64,000 nucleotides of DNA from Streptomonospora alba (GCF_000826685.1 NZ_JROO01000027.1:62001-126000), one strand, 5' to 3'. Positions 17,135 through 24,690 are shown, counted from the stretch's first letter. Notes: generated by a model not told the origin, from the letters alone. Translations and numbers: made by a program.

Positions 17135-17562
17135 TCGGCGAGGACGGAGACAAGCGGATGGTCGCGGGCGCGGTGGTCAAGGTTCTGATCCACCGGCGCG
17201 AGGAGCGCGGCATGGAGCTGCTGCCGTTCGCGAGCCGGTGCGTGCGGGCCGGGGAGGTGCACGAACTGGTCGCCACCGACCACACCGAAACCGCAGAGGG
17301 AGCGCGGATCGACAGGGTGGCGTTCCTCGGGTTCGCCGAGATCGCCTGCGCGGGCGTCGTCGACCGCGGCGACGAGGTGCGGGTGAACGGGCGGGTGGTG
17401 GGCACGGTCCTGGGGTTCGACGGATGCCACTTCCCCAACCACTACAACATCCTCGTACACACCCCGGCGCCGCTGACGGGAGCCGAACTCGGCCTCGCCC
17501 CCGAAGACCGGGTGGAGTTCACGCAGGTGCGCGAGGAGGCCCCTGTGCTCAGCACCGGATAA
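17131..17562 (+). CDS. Small conserved-looking protein of unknown function, end of rightward operon
   Basis: A 143-residue soluble protein that I cannot assign to a family with confidence. The GTG start at 17131 overlaps the upstream stop (GTGA), so it is co-translated with the dehydrogenase. It has alternating hydrophobic strands, a polar His-rich loop (VHELVATDHTE) and a striking segment FDGCHFPNHYNILVH containing Cys, three His and Asn. These could form a metal or substrate site in a small beta-barrel (inference from pattern only). Its codon use matches its neighbours. It may be an accessory subunit of an operon enzyme. Confidence 0.75.
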   Translation: MIGEDGDKRMVAGAVVKVLIHRREERGMELLPFASRCVRAGEVHELVATDHTETAEGARIDRVAFLGFAEIACAGVVDRGDEVRVNGRVVGTVLGFDGCHFPNHYNILVHTPAPLTGAELGLAPEDRVEFTQVREEAPVLSTG

Positions 17563-17745
17563 GGAGCCCGGTGGTCCAGCGTGCGCAGCGTGCAAGGGAG
17601 GGATCACGCTCGGCGGCAAGGGGGCCGGGGCCGGCAAGGGGAGGGCACGCGGCGCGGAGCGTATCCGGTAGGTGGGGGAGGCTCGCTCGCTGAGCCGACT
17701 GCACCCCATCGCCGCAGTGACTAGGGCGAGCGGCCGGAGAGGTTC

Positions 17746-17791
17746 CCGGGGGGTTCCTCCCCACCGCACAAGGGCGGGAAGGAACCCCCGG
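17746..17791. terminator. Hairpin between convergent genes
   Basis: CCGGGGGGTTCCTCCC (17746-17761) pairs, with one bulge on each side, with GGGAAGGAACCCCCGG (17776-17791). It lies between the end of the biosynthetic operon and the oppositely oriented EF-hand gene. There is no T-run, which is common for actinomycete terminators. The rest of 17563-17893 shows nothing recognisable. Confidence 0.5.
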
Positions 17792-17893
17792 CTCACCGCC
17801 GGCCGCGCCCGAGGGGACCGGGGCGCGCCCGGCGGCGGCTGCCGGTCCGCCCGCACCCCCTCTGTCGCGGGCGGACCGGCGTGGCCGTGTGTG

Positions 17894-18421
17894 CTACCGG
17901 CCGAGGAGGGGGACGTCGGAACGTCCCAGGTGGTAATCGCGCACAGCGGCCATGAGCTCGTCCACGCTGAGGTAGCCGTTGCCGTTGGTGTCGATGCGGC
18001 CGAAGATGTCGCCGGGGTCTGCTGCAACGCCGACTGCGTCGAGCCAGCGCTTGAACTCGTCGGGACTGATGCGGCCGTCGCCGTCCGTGTCGAGGAGGTC
18101 GACGATGGCGCGGATGGTCGGGCGCAGCACTCGGCTGAAGCCGGCGTCGCCCTGGCTGATGATCTCGGCCTCGGCCACCGCCGCGAACTCGTCGGAGTTG
18201 AGGGAACTGCGGCCGGCCTTGCTCGCCAGGAAGTCCCACATCTGGGTGTAGGCGTCGTAGACCGCGCGCCCGCGGGGCGAGGTCTCGTCCTCGCCGAGGT
18301 TGCGCATGATCTCGCGCGCCTCGGCCTCGAAGTCGGATCGGTCGATGGTGCCGTCGCCGTTGTTGTCCCAGTGGACGAACCGCTCGTTCAGGCGCTCGCG
18401 CTCTTTCACATTGCTCGCCAT
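17894..18421 (-). CDS. Calerythrin-like EF-hand calcium-binding protein
   Basis: A 175-residue acidic cytosolic protein with no signal peptide. Three canonical EF-hand loops are visible: DNNGDGTIDRSDF near residue 19, DTDGDGRISPDEF near residue 111 and DTNGNGYLSVDEL near residue 143. Each has Asp at loop positions 1, 3 and 5, Gly at 6 and a Glu or Asp at 12. A degenerate site lies between the first and second loops. The four-hand plan with one dead site and this length match calerythrin and related actinobacterial sarcoplasmic-type calcium-binding proteins. The role is probably calcium buffering or sensing. It appears monocistronic. Confidence 0.92.
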   Translation of the reverse strand: MASNVKERERLNERFVHWDNNGDGTIDRSDFEAEAREIMRNLGEDETSPRGRAVYDAYTQMWDFLASKAGRSSLNSDEFAAVAEAEIISQGDAGFSRVLRPTIRAIVDLLDTDGDGRISPDEFKRWLDAVGVAADPGDIFGRIDTNGNGYLSVDELMAAVRDYHLGRSDVPLLGR

Positions 18422-18852
18422 TATCGACCTTTCAACAAGGGGCGATGGACACCCGGTTTACCGCGGCACCGGGAATGCGAAGCTTCATTGATTACGCTAT
18501 CACTCCGCACACGGCAGTCCACCGTCATGGCGAAATCGAATACCGAAGAATTGCGCGTTCAGACCAGCGCCACGAGCAGCGATTCCACTGCATTCCGACA
18601 CAAACCCACGGAAACCGTTCCAGCGATTCGCCGCGTTCGCAGGGACATATACACGATGGCAGGAACGCCGGAAAAGCCGGGAGGCCAGCCGATTCGTCCG
18701 CCCGGCCCGACCGGTGCCGCGGCGGCCGATTTCCCCGGCGTCACCGTTCAGGAGGGCCGGAATTATGGTACCGGACTCCCGCATCCGGTCCCGGCCGCGC
18801 CCAATCGCCGTCCCCGAAAACGTGAATCCGCTTCACCCGCCCACGCGCGGCG
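18422..18852. other. Intergenic region, nothing recognised
   Basis: About 430 bp upstream of the EF-hand gene and downstream of the YaaH-type transporter gene. GC content drops, as expected of a promoter region for the leftward EF-hand gene. A rightward frame from 18656 is open but runs into the oppositely oriented transporter gene and has no family resemblance. Confidence 0.5.
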
Positions 18853-19572
18853 TCACAGCCGCTCGCGCACGCCCGCCTCGCTTTCGATATCGCCCTGCTG
18901 GTCGCGGAGATCGCCCCATGCCGAGGTGCTGCCGACGCCGCGGCGGAAGACGGGCAGGACGGCGCGCTTGCAGACGTCCTCGAGCAGCAGAGCCAATGCC
19001 GCATAGAGGGCGATGACGCACAGCACCAACCCGACGAGGCCGGCGACCGTCGCCCACAGTTGAGCGCCGGTGAACTCGTAGCCGGCTGTGAAGAAGAAGC
19101 GCACCGACGCGGCCAGCAGCACGGTCGAGGCCAGCAGCTTTCCGGTCTCAGCGCCGCCCGCGACGGGCACGAGCAGAATGAGCGCCACGGCCAGCGTCAG
19201 CACCCCCAGCGTCGGGCTGGTAACGGTGCCCACCGGCAAGGTCACTTTGACCACGCCTGTCGCCAGCCAGGTGACGCTGAGGACGGCCATGGAGGTGCCG
19301 ACGACGGCGTCGCGCGCGAGGAAGCCGAACAGGCCGGCGATCAGCTGCAACGGAAAGGCGAACGTGATGACCGCGATGGACACGTGTGTGCCGTCGCCAT
19401 AGGACAGCCAGCCCAGCTGCAGCATGCTGAGCAGCAGCGTGGCCACGGCCAGGGCCGCGAAGCCCATCGGCGCGGGGCTGGCTACGGGGCGTAGACCGAT
19501 CCGCACGGCGGGTGGAGCGGAGCGTGCCGGCCGTTCGGATCCCGGCCCGGGTTCGGGTTCTGGCGCTGTCAT
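18853..19572 (-). CDS. GPR1/FUN34/YaaH (SatP)-family membrane protein, probable acetate/succinate transporter
   Basis: A 239-residue protein with six hydrophobic segments and short polar ends. It has the family layout: a Pro-rich cytosolic start, then SPAPMGFAALAVATLLLSM in place of the usual NPxPxGLxGFA, and a helix pair around FAFPLQLIAGLFGFLARDAV. The SatP family moves acetate, succinate or other small acids across the cytoplasmic membrane. The ATG at 19572 follows GAGGGGGAG. The C-terminal region after the last helix is charged and cytosolic. No metabolic partner is adjacent, so the substrate is uncertain. Confidence 0.8.
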   Translation of the reverse strand: MTAPEPEPGPGSERPARSAPPAVRIGLRPVASPAPMGFAALAVATLLLSMLQLGWLSYGDGTHVSIAVITFAFPLQLIAGLFGFLARDAVVGTSMAVLSVTWLATGVVKVTLPVGTVTSPTLGVLTLAVALILLVPVAGGAETGKLLASTVLLAASVRFFFTAGYEFTGAQLWATVAGLVGLVLCVIALYAALALLLEDVCKRAVLPVFRRGVGSTSAWGDLRDQQGDIESEAGVRERL

Positions 19573-19773
19573 CGGTGTCTCCCCCTCGGCTTGCGTGCGG
19601 CCGTTGTCCTTACCAGACCAGCTTGACGCCTGTGCCCTGCCTAAACGCGAACGACAGGCCGATCGCTCCGAGCCGCGGCGGCGGCAGCAGGGACCGGGAA
19701 CGGCCACCGGAACCCGCCGGAAGCGGGGTGCACGGGTCGGCGGAAGCGATGGACGGCGTCTAGGCTCCCCTCC

Positions 19774-20538
19774 ATGGACGAGTTGCGCGGCGACCGGGCG
19801 GACTGGCGCTTCGACGGGGAGACGGTGTCGATCCGCTTCCTCACCGGGATGTTCAAGGACGACATGCTCAAGGAGCTCGGCCGGTACATGGTCCCGGTCG
19901 CGGCGGTCGCCGCCGTCGACTTCGAGCTGTCCGACAGCAAGCGCAAACGCTGGGCGCTGCGGCTGCGGCTGCACGAGAGGACCGACCCCTACACGGCCGT
20001 GGGCGCGATGCTCAGCGAGGGCTCCCAGCCCTTCCGGCTGGTGGGGCCCGCCAAGTCGGAGCTGGTCGCCGAGTATCTGGCCGACCAGATCCGCTTCGCC
20101 GCCGGCAGGGCAGCCGAGGAAGGCGCGCGTTCGGAGCTCGGCGCCCCCGGCCCTCACCTGGCCACACGCCTGGTCCCGCCCCTGCCGCTGCACATCCAGA
20201 CCGCGGAGGGCACGGCCGCCTTCGACGGTTCGACCGTCCGGCTCATCTGGAGCGGCTCCTCGGCCGCGTCGCGCAAGAAGAAGGCGCACCGCCGCGAGTA
20301 CGCCCTCGCCGACATCACCGACGTGGAATGGGTCCCCTCCGACGGCTGGGAGTACGGCCACCTCCGCCTCAACACCACCGAGGAGGTCCGCCCGGAGGTC
20401 ACCAAGCCCAAGCACGACCTGGCCTGCCTCCTGTGCGACGAGGGCAAGGAGGGCGCCCAGGCCCTGATGATGGCCGCAACCATCACCGCCTACCTGTGGA
20501 CCCGCAACCAGGGCCCGAAGGGCCAGCTCGAAGCCTGA
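19774..20538 (+). CDS. DUF4429 domain protein
   Basis: A 254-residue cytosolic protein with two similar beta-rich halves. Each half opens with W-x-FDG-x-T-V-type strands (ADWRFDGETVSIRF near residue 9, AAFDGSTVRLIW near residue 149), the pattern of the actinobacterial DUF4429 family. Its function is unknown. A Ser/Lys loop (SSAASRKKKAHRREY) connects strands in the second half. The ATG at 19774 is chosen by homology. The palindromic repeat element begins four bases after its stop codon and may act as its transcription end. Confidence 0.8.
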   Translation: MDELRGDRADWRFDGETVSIRFLTGMFKDDMLKELGRYMVPVAAVAAVDFELSDSKRKRWALRLRLHERTDPYTAVGAMLSEGSQPFRLVGPAKSELVAEYLADQIRFAAGRAAEEGARSELGAPGPHLATRLVPPLPLHIQTAEGTAAFDGSTVRLIWSGSSAASRKKKAHRREYALADITDVEWVPSDGWEYGHLRLNTTEEVRPEVTKPKHDLACLLCDEGKEGAQALMMAATITAYLWTRNQGPKGQLEA

Positions 20539-20541
20539 ACC

Positions 20542-20610
20542 CCCCGTTGATCTTGTACCTACCGTCACGGGAAAACGCTCTCCCTCACGGTAAGTACAAG
20601 ATCAACGGGG
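20542..20610. repeat. Palindromic repeat element, copy 1
   Basis: A 69-bp element with 24-bp inverted arms (20542-20565 and 20587-20610) that begin CCCCGTTGATCTTGTAC and end GTACAAGATCAACGGGG, with one mismatch (a G-T pair). The 21-bp centre (20566-20586) contains GGGAAAACGCTCTCCC. A second copy occurs at 22511-22573 with the centre reverse-complemented. Transcripts would fold into a long hairpin. It resembles repetitive extragenic palindromes or small MITE-like elements. It codes for nothing convincing. Confidence 0.9.
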
Positions 20611-20680
20611 AATCGGGACGGCGAAGGGACAGGGACAGGGACAGGGATAGGGACAGGAGCGGGGCGGGAGCGGGGGCGGG

Positions 20681-21694
20681 TCAGCGGCGGTCGCTGCCGG
20701 CCACGGTGGCGAGGACGTAGGCGGGGCGGTAGGTGTCCTCCCAGGTGAACCGGACGATGCGCGTTCCGGGGTAGCTGGCCTGCAGGGCGTTCTGGCGCTC
20801 GCGGTCGTAGGCAAGGACCTCGGTCTGGCTGTGGGGGCCGAGGCCGTCGCACTCCCCGATGACCCGCAGGTCCTCCCACCACAGGTCCGCGACGGCGAAG
20901 ATCCGGCCGCGGGCGTCGGTGAACGGGCGTTGCAGGGACGTGGGCGGCAGTCCCCCGTCCACGCAGACGAGGCGGATCCGGGTCTCCAGCGGGCTCTGCG
21001 CCCGGTCGTCGCCCAACGCCCACCAGTCGCCGACGCGGCGGCACCCCTTGCGGCGCCGGTTGGCGGCGTGGAGCTTCGGAAGGTCGGTGCGGCGGACCAG
21101 CCCGCGGTTGAGCGCGGAGTCGATCAGGCAGACACCGGTCTCACGGTCGACGTGGAGCAGGGTGTCGCGCAGGGTACGGCCCGGAGTGGTCAGGCGGATG
21201 CCGGATTCGGTGGCGGTTACCTCGTCTTCAGCGGTGTCCCAGGTATGCAGGACGATGCCGCGCACGTGCCGCTGAGCGCCCAGGGCCGGGATGACCATGT
21301 GTACCTCCTGGCCGTCCCACCGCGGAAGCCCCTGCATGCCCCACAGGCGCGCGGCGGTCCCGCCCCCGGCGAACGCGGCGGAGCCGAGGGAGAGCTGGGC
21401 GGCCATGACCCGCTGATGCAACCGCCGGTTCTCGTCGGCGGGCTCGGGCATGCCACGGACTGCGTACACCCGCGGATACACCCTGGCCCAGTGCCGGCCG
21501 CGGAGGAGGCGCCGAATGAGACCGTTGTCGGCACCGCACGCCAACGCCTGGCCCCAGGTGATGAATCCGTGCTGCTGCGCGGCCAGCGCCGCAGCACGGT
21601 GAGCCGCAGCGGGGAACGTCGCGATGGCGCCGGGCGAGGCAGGCGATGGCGGTGGAGGAGTGCGCATACCTTCGATGCTGCTGCGCACCCCCAC
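20681..21694 (-). CDS. AbiEi-like N-terminal domain plus DUF559/Vsr-like nuclease-fold domain
   Basis: A 337-residue protein. Residues about 25-90 (AQQHGFITWGQALACGADNGLIRRLLRGRHWARVYPRVYAV) match the winged-helix domain of type IV AbiEi-type antitoxins. The C-terminal part (about 230-330) carries SPLETRIRLVCV, then VADLWWEDLRVIGECDG, then YDRERQNALQ and RFTWEDTYR. This is the DUF559/Vsr-like PD-(D/E)xK pattern, with candidate acidic residues in PLE, ADL and ECDG. No AbiEii toxin gene is adjacent, so it is an orphan of a family common in Actinobacteria and of uncertain role. The GTG start at 21694 has GGAGG five bases upstream; an in-frame ATG at 21667 is an alternative. Confidence 0.8.
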   Translation of the reverse strand: MGVRSSIEGMRTPPPPSPASPGAIATFPAAAHRAAALAAQQHGFITWGQALACGADNGLIRRLLRGRHWARVYPRVYAVRGMPEPADENRRLHQRVMAAQLSLGSAAFAGGGTAARLWGMQGLPRWDGQEVHMVIPALGAQRHVRGIVLHTWDTAEDEVTATESGIRLTTPGRTLRDTLLHVDRETGVCLIDSALNRGLVRRTDLPKLHAANRRRKGCRRVGDWWALGDDRAQSPLETRIRLVCVDGGLPPTSLQRPFTDARGRIFAVADLWWEDLRVIGECDGLGPHSQTEVLAYDRERQNALQASYPGTRIVRFTWEDTYRPAYVLATVAGSDRR

Positions 21695-21940
21695 CGGGCC
21701 TCCACCCGAACCGCCACCTTGTGGACGGTCGGCCGCGGAGGGCGTTCCCGGCGTACACCAGTCCGCCCGCCTGGGACCGCTCGTCCTGACCGGCTACCGG
21801 AACCGAGCCGGCCGGCCCTTCGATGGTTTTCCCCGGCGAGTACGCCATTACCGCAGTCGAAAACAACCGAACCGTCCCTGGAGCACACGAATTCCCCGTG
21901 TTAGCGTGATCGCGATTTATAACTCACCGAATGGGGGATC

Positions 21941-22162
21941 ATGAAACTCACCTTGCTCGCAAAGGACAAGCTGTCCGGCGCGAAAGGATGCCCCTCCGTT
22001 TACGTCGCCGACACGGGTGAACTGGTCGTTCAGGGGGTGGAGCTCACCGATTCCGAGATGTCGGCAGTACAGGACCCGCTCCCTGGAGAGGCGGCAGTGC
22101 GCATCGACCCGGAGATCGTCATGGAGGCGATCGAGCGATTCAGACAGAACGGAACCGCATAG
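21941..22162 (+). CDS. Small conserved-looking hypothetical protein (73 aa)
   Basis: A short acidic protein with an Asp/Gly-rich beta segment (GCPSVYVADTGELVVQGVEL) followed by an amphipathic C-terminal helix (DPEIVMEAIERFRQNG). I recall similar small orphans in actinomycetes, often near helix-turn-helix regulators, but I cannot name a domain. The ATG at 21941 follows GGGGGATC. A TATAAC hexamer at 21918-21923 could be its -10 element, giving a very short leader. The low GC immediately upstream supports a promoter there. Confidence 0.75.
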   Translation: MKLTLLAKDKLSGAKGCPSVYVADTGELVVQGVELTDSEMSAVQDPLPGEAAVRIDPEIVMEAIERFRQNGTA

Positions 22163-22691
22163 GCCGGCCAAGCACCCTGCCTCCTAAAACCGGGCAGCGA
22201 GTGAATTCCCCGGACGGTCGGAACGCCGACACGACGGCGATGCACCCCGGGGGCGCCGCCCTTCACGCGGCGCTCGCCACCGACCGCCCGATTCGACCGT
22301 TCTCGTCCTCCAGAATCGGCGAGAGTCGCAACCTGGTCGGTTCGCCGCCGTCGAGCGGTCATTGCGGGGAGGGCGTCGCCGTCGCCCGCTGGGGTGCGGG
22401 CGGGCGCTGGCCGCCGCGAGACCGACCGAGGAGGCGCGCGCCCGATTCACCCGCGACGCCGGGCTGAGGCACCCCCCGTACGCCGCGCCGCATACGCCGA
22501 CCGCCGAACCCGTTGATCTTGTACCTACCGTAAGGGAGAGCGTTTTCCCGTGACGGTAGGTACAAGATCAACGATGAAAGCGGTGGCGGGGCAGGGGCCG
22601 GGGCGGGCGCCGGGCTGACGCGGGGGTCGGTGGCGGGGCGGGGTGAGCGCGGGCTTCGGGAGCGGTTCAGCGGGCGTTAGGGTCGGTGGGC
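22163..22691. other. Intergenic region containing repeat copy 2
   Basis: About 530 bp with no convincing gene. It holds the second palindromic repeat (22511-22573) and the promoter region of the aldo/keto reductase, for which I could not pick clear -35/-10 elements. Confidence 0.5.
22511..22573. repeat. Palindromic repeat element, copy 2 (inverted relative to copy 1)
   Basis: Perfect 21-bp inverted arms at 22511-22531 and 22553-22573, beginning CGTTGATCTTGTACC. The 21-bp centre (22532-22552) contains GGGAGAGCGTTTTCCC and equals the reverse complement of the copy 1 centre at 20 of 21 positions. The element is therefore conserved over its whole length but sits in opposite orientation, 1.9 kb away. 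Confidence 0.9.
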
Positions 22692-23669
22692 ATGGACGAA
22701 CGCAAGCTCGGCAAGACCGGCAGGGACGTCAGCGCGATCGGGTTCGGCGCATGGCAGATCGGCGCGGCGTGGGGGGACGTCAGCGAGGAGGACGCGCTAT
22801 CGGCGCTGCGGACCTCGGTGGAGTCGGGGGTCAGCTTCATCGACACCGCCGACGTCTACGGCGACGGGCGCAGCGAGCGGCTGGTCGGGCGGATCCTCAA
22901 GGAGTACCCGCACCTGACGGTGGCGACCAAGATGGGGCGGCGGGTGCCCCAGGAACTCGGCAACTACAGCCCGGACAACTTCCGGGCGTGGAACGACCGC
23001 TCCCGCGCCGAACTGGGCGTGGAGACCGTCGACCTGGTGCAGCTGCACTGCCCTCCCGACGAGGTGATCGCCTCCGACGCGGTCTTCGACGATCTTGACG
23101 CGATGGTCTCCGAGGGCCGCATCGGCGCCTACGGGGTGAGCGTGGAGACCTGCGCGCAGGCGCTCGCCGCGATCGAGCGGCCGGGGGTGGCCAGCGTGCA
23201 GATCATCCTCAACGCCTTCCGGCACAAGCCGCTGGAGGAGGTGCTGCCGGCCGCGCGCGAGGCCGGGGTCGGCATCATCGCCCGGGTTCCGCTGGCCAGC
23301 GGCCTGCTGTCGGGCAAGTACACGGCTCAGACGTCCTTCGGTGAGGACGACCACCGCAACTTCAACCGCGCCGGCGACGCTTTCGACGTGGGTGAGACCT
23401 TCTCCGGCCTGGACTTCGAGACCGGCCTGGCGGCGGTGGAGCGCATCCGCGAGGTCGTGCCCGAGGGCATGACGATGGCGCAGTTCGCGCTGCGCTGGAT
23501 CCTGGACCAGCCGGGCGTGAGCACGGTCATCCCCGGCGCGCGCAACGGCGAGCAGGCGCGCGGCAACGCGGCGGCGGGCTTCCTGAACCCGCTGCCGCAG
23601 GAGGTGCACACCGCCGTGCGCGAGGTCTACGACGAACTGGTCCGCCCGCAGGTGCACCACCGCTGGTGA
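22692..23669 (+). CDS. Aldo/keto reductase family oxidoreductase
   Basis: A 325-residue NADPH-dependent TIM-barrel oxidoreductase. The catalytic tetrad is visible: Asp and Tyr in FIDTADVYGDGRSE near residue 50, Lys in VATKMGRR, and His in VDLVQLHCPP. The cofactor segment STVIPGARNGEQARGNAAA lies near residue 280. It resembles the YdhF/YhdN-type general aldehyde or ketone reductases; the substrate is unknown. ATG at 22692 was chosen over an in-frame GTG two codons upstream. It appears monocistronic and is followed by a strong terminator. Confidence 0.92.
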   Translation: MDERKLGKTGRDVSAIGFGAWQIGAAWGDVSEEDALSALRTSVESGVSFIDTADVYGDGRSERLVGRILKEYPHLTVATKMGRRVPQELGNYSPDNFRAWNDRSRAELGVETVDLVQLHCPPDEVIASDAVFDDLDAMVSEGRIGAYGVSVETCAQALAAIERPGVASVQIILNAFRHKPLEEVLPAAREAGVGIIARVPLASGLLSGKYTAQTSFGEDDHRNFNRAGDAFDVGETFSGLDFETGLAAVERIREVVPEGMTMAQFALRWILDQPGVSTVIPGARNGEQARGNAAAGFLNPLPQEVHTAVREVYDELVRPQVHHRW

Positions 23670-23728
23670 CAGCCGTCGGCGCGTACCGGCCCGTCGGCGG
23701 ACCGGCGACACGTGCCCGGCGATGAGGT

Positions 23729-23772
23729 GCCCCGGCACCGCGGCCTCCGCGCCGCGGTGCCGGGGCTCTTTT
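23729..23772 (+). terminator. Intrinsic terminator of the aldo/keto reductase gene
   Basis: A 16-bp GC stem (GCCCCGGCACCGCGGC at 23729-23744 with GCCGCGGTGCCGGGGC at 23751-23766) around a 6-base loop, followed by TCTTTT. It separates the reductase from the ArsR promoter region. Confidence 0.85.
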
Positions 23773-23805
23773 CTTCGGCTGTTCGGGAGCCCTCCGGACC
23801 CGCCC

Positions 23806-23862
23806 TTGACAAGCAACCTCTAGGTTGCGTAAATTGACAGGCAACCTTGCGGTTGCGTTTAC
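23806..23862 (+). promoter_or_regulatory. Tandemly duplicated promoter-operator of the ArsR-SRPBCC gene
   Basis: Two 28-bp units follow each other (23806-23833 and 23834-23861). Each starts with a perfect TTGACA, then a palindrome exactly filling the 17-bp promoter spacer, then a -10-like region. Site 1 is GCAACCTCTAGGTTGC (23813-23828) with GTAAAT or TAAATT after it; site 2 is GCAACCTTGCGGTTGC (23841-23856) with GTTTAC after it. The first unit has the better -10. A repressor bound at either palindrome would block RNA polymerase, so autoregulation by the ArsR domain encoded 20 bp downstream is likely (inference). Confidence 0.82.
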
Positions 23863-23877
23863 GATCGTTGGACGGAT

Positions 23878-24690
23878 ATGGACGAGGTCTTCAAGGCGTT
23901 GGCCGACCCCAGTCGGCGAAGACTGCTCGACGCGCTGAACGCGCGCAACGGGCAGAGCCTGCGCGAGCTGTGCGCCGGTCTGGACATGACGCGCCAGGCC
24001 GTCGCCAAGCACGTGGCGGTGCTGGAGGCCGCCGAACTGGTGACCACCGCCCGGCACGGCCGGGAGAAGCTGCACTACCTCAACGCCGCGCCCATCAACG
24101 ACATCGCCGACCGCTGGATCCACCGCTACGACCGCGCGAGGGCACGCGCCCTCGCCGATCTCCGACAGGCCTTGGAGGAAAGCACCATGAGCGGCGACGA
24201 CACCGGCGGCGCGACGAGCTTCGTCTACGTCACCTACATCAGCACCACACCCGAGCGGCTCTGGCAGGCCCTGACCGATTCCGCGTTCACCGCCCGCTAT
24301 TTCGAGGGCTGCTACCCCAGCTCCGATTGGCAGGTCGGCTCGCCCGTGCTGTGGAATACGACCGCCGACGACCGGAAGCACGACTGGGACCAGCGGGTGC
24401 TGGAGGCCGATCCTCCACGCCGGCTCTCCTACAGGTGGCACGGATACGAGCCCGAGATGCCCGAGTACACGGGCTGGAGCCCGGAGGAGTTCGAGAAGCG
24501 GCGCGGCGAGCGGCGCTCCAAGGTCACCTTCGACATCGAGACCGCCGGGTCGGCGGTGAAGCTCACCGTCACTCACGACGACCTCGAACCGGGCAGTGAG
24601 ATGCTGCGCAGCGTCAGCCGCGGCTGGCCGGTGGTCCTGTCCAACCTCAAGACGCTGCTGGAGTCCGGCGAGACGCTGCAGCTGGACTGA
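23878..24690 (+). CDS. ArsR-family regulator fused to an SRPBCC/AHSA1 domain
   Basis: A 270-residue two-domain protein. Residues 1-100 are an ArsR-type winged helix (VFKALADPSRRRLLDALNARNG, recognition helix MTRQAVAKHVAVLEAAELV, wing ARHGREKLHYLNAAPI) without obvious metal-binding cysteines. Residues about 112-270 are an AHSA1/SRPBCC domain (FVYVTYISTTPERLWQALTDS, YFEGCYPSSDWQVGSPVLW, VKLTVTHDDLEPGS, SRGWPVVLSNLKTLLESG), a hydrophobic-pocket fold. In many actinomycetes these are two adjacent genes; here one frame joins them, although an internal ATG at 24187 could also start the second domain. The SRPBCC part probably senses a hydrophobic ligand (inference). Confidence 0.88.
   Translation: MDEVFKALADPSRRRLLDALNARNGQSLRELCAGLDMTRQAVAKHVAVLEAAELVTTARHGREKLHYLNAAPINDIADRWIHRYDRARARALADLRQALEESTMSGDDTGGATSFVYVTYISTTPERLWQALTDSAFTARYFEGCYPSSDWQVGSPVLWNTTADDRKHDWDQRVLEADPPRRLSYRWHGYEPEMPEYTGWSPEEFEKRRGERRSKVTFDIETAGSAVKLTVTHDDLEPGSEMLRSVSRGWPVVLSNLKTLLESGETLQLD

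Noticed and set aside
18656-19006. Rightward frame starting MAGTPEKPGGQ, possible small secreted peptide or RiPP precursor
   Set aside because: It runs into the opposite transporter gene, has no maturation enzymes nearby, and the late part is typical antisense Arg/Ser-rich sequence.
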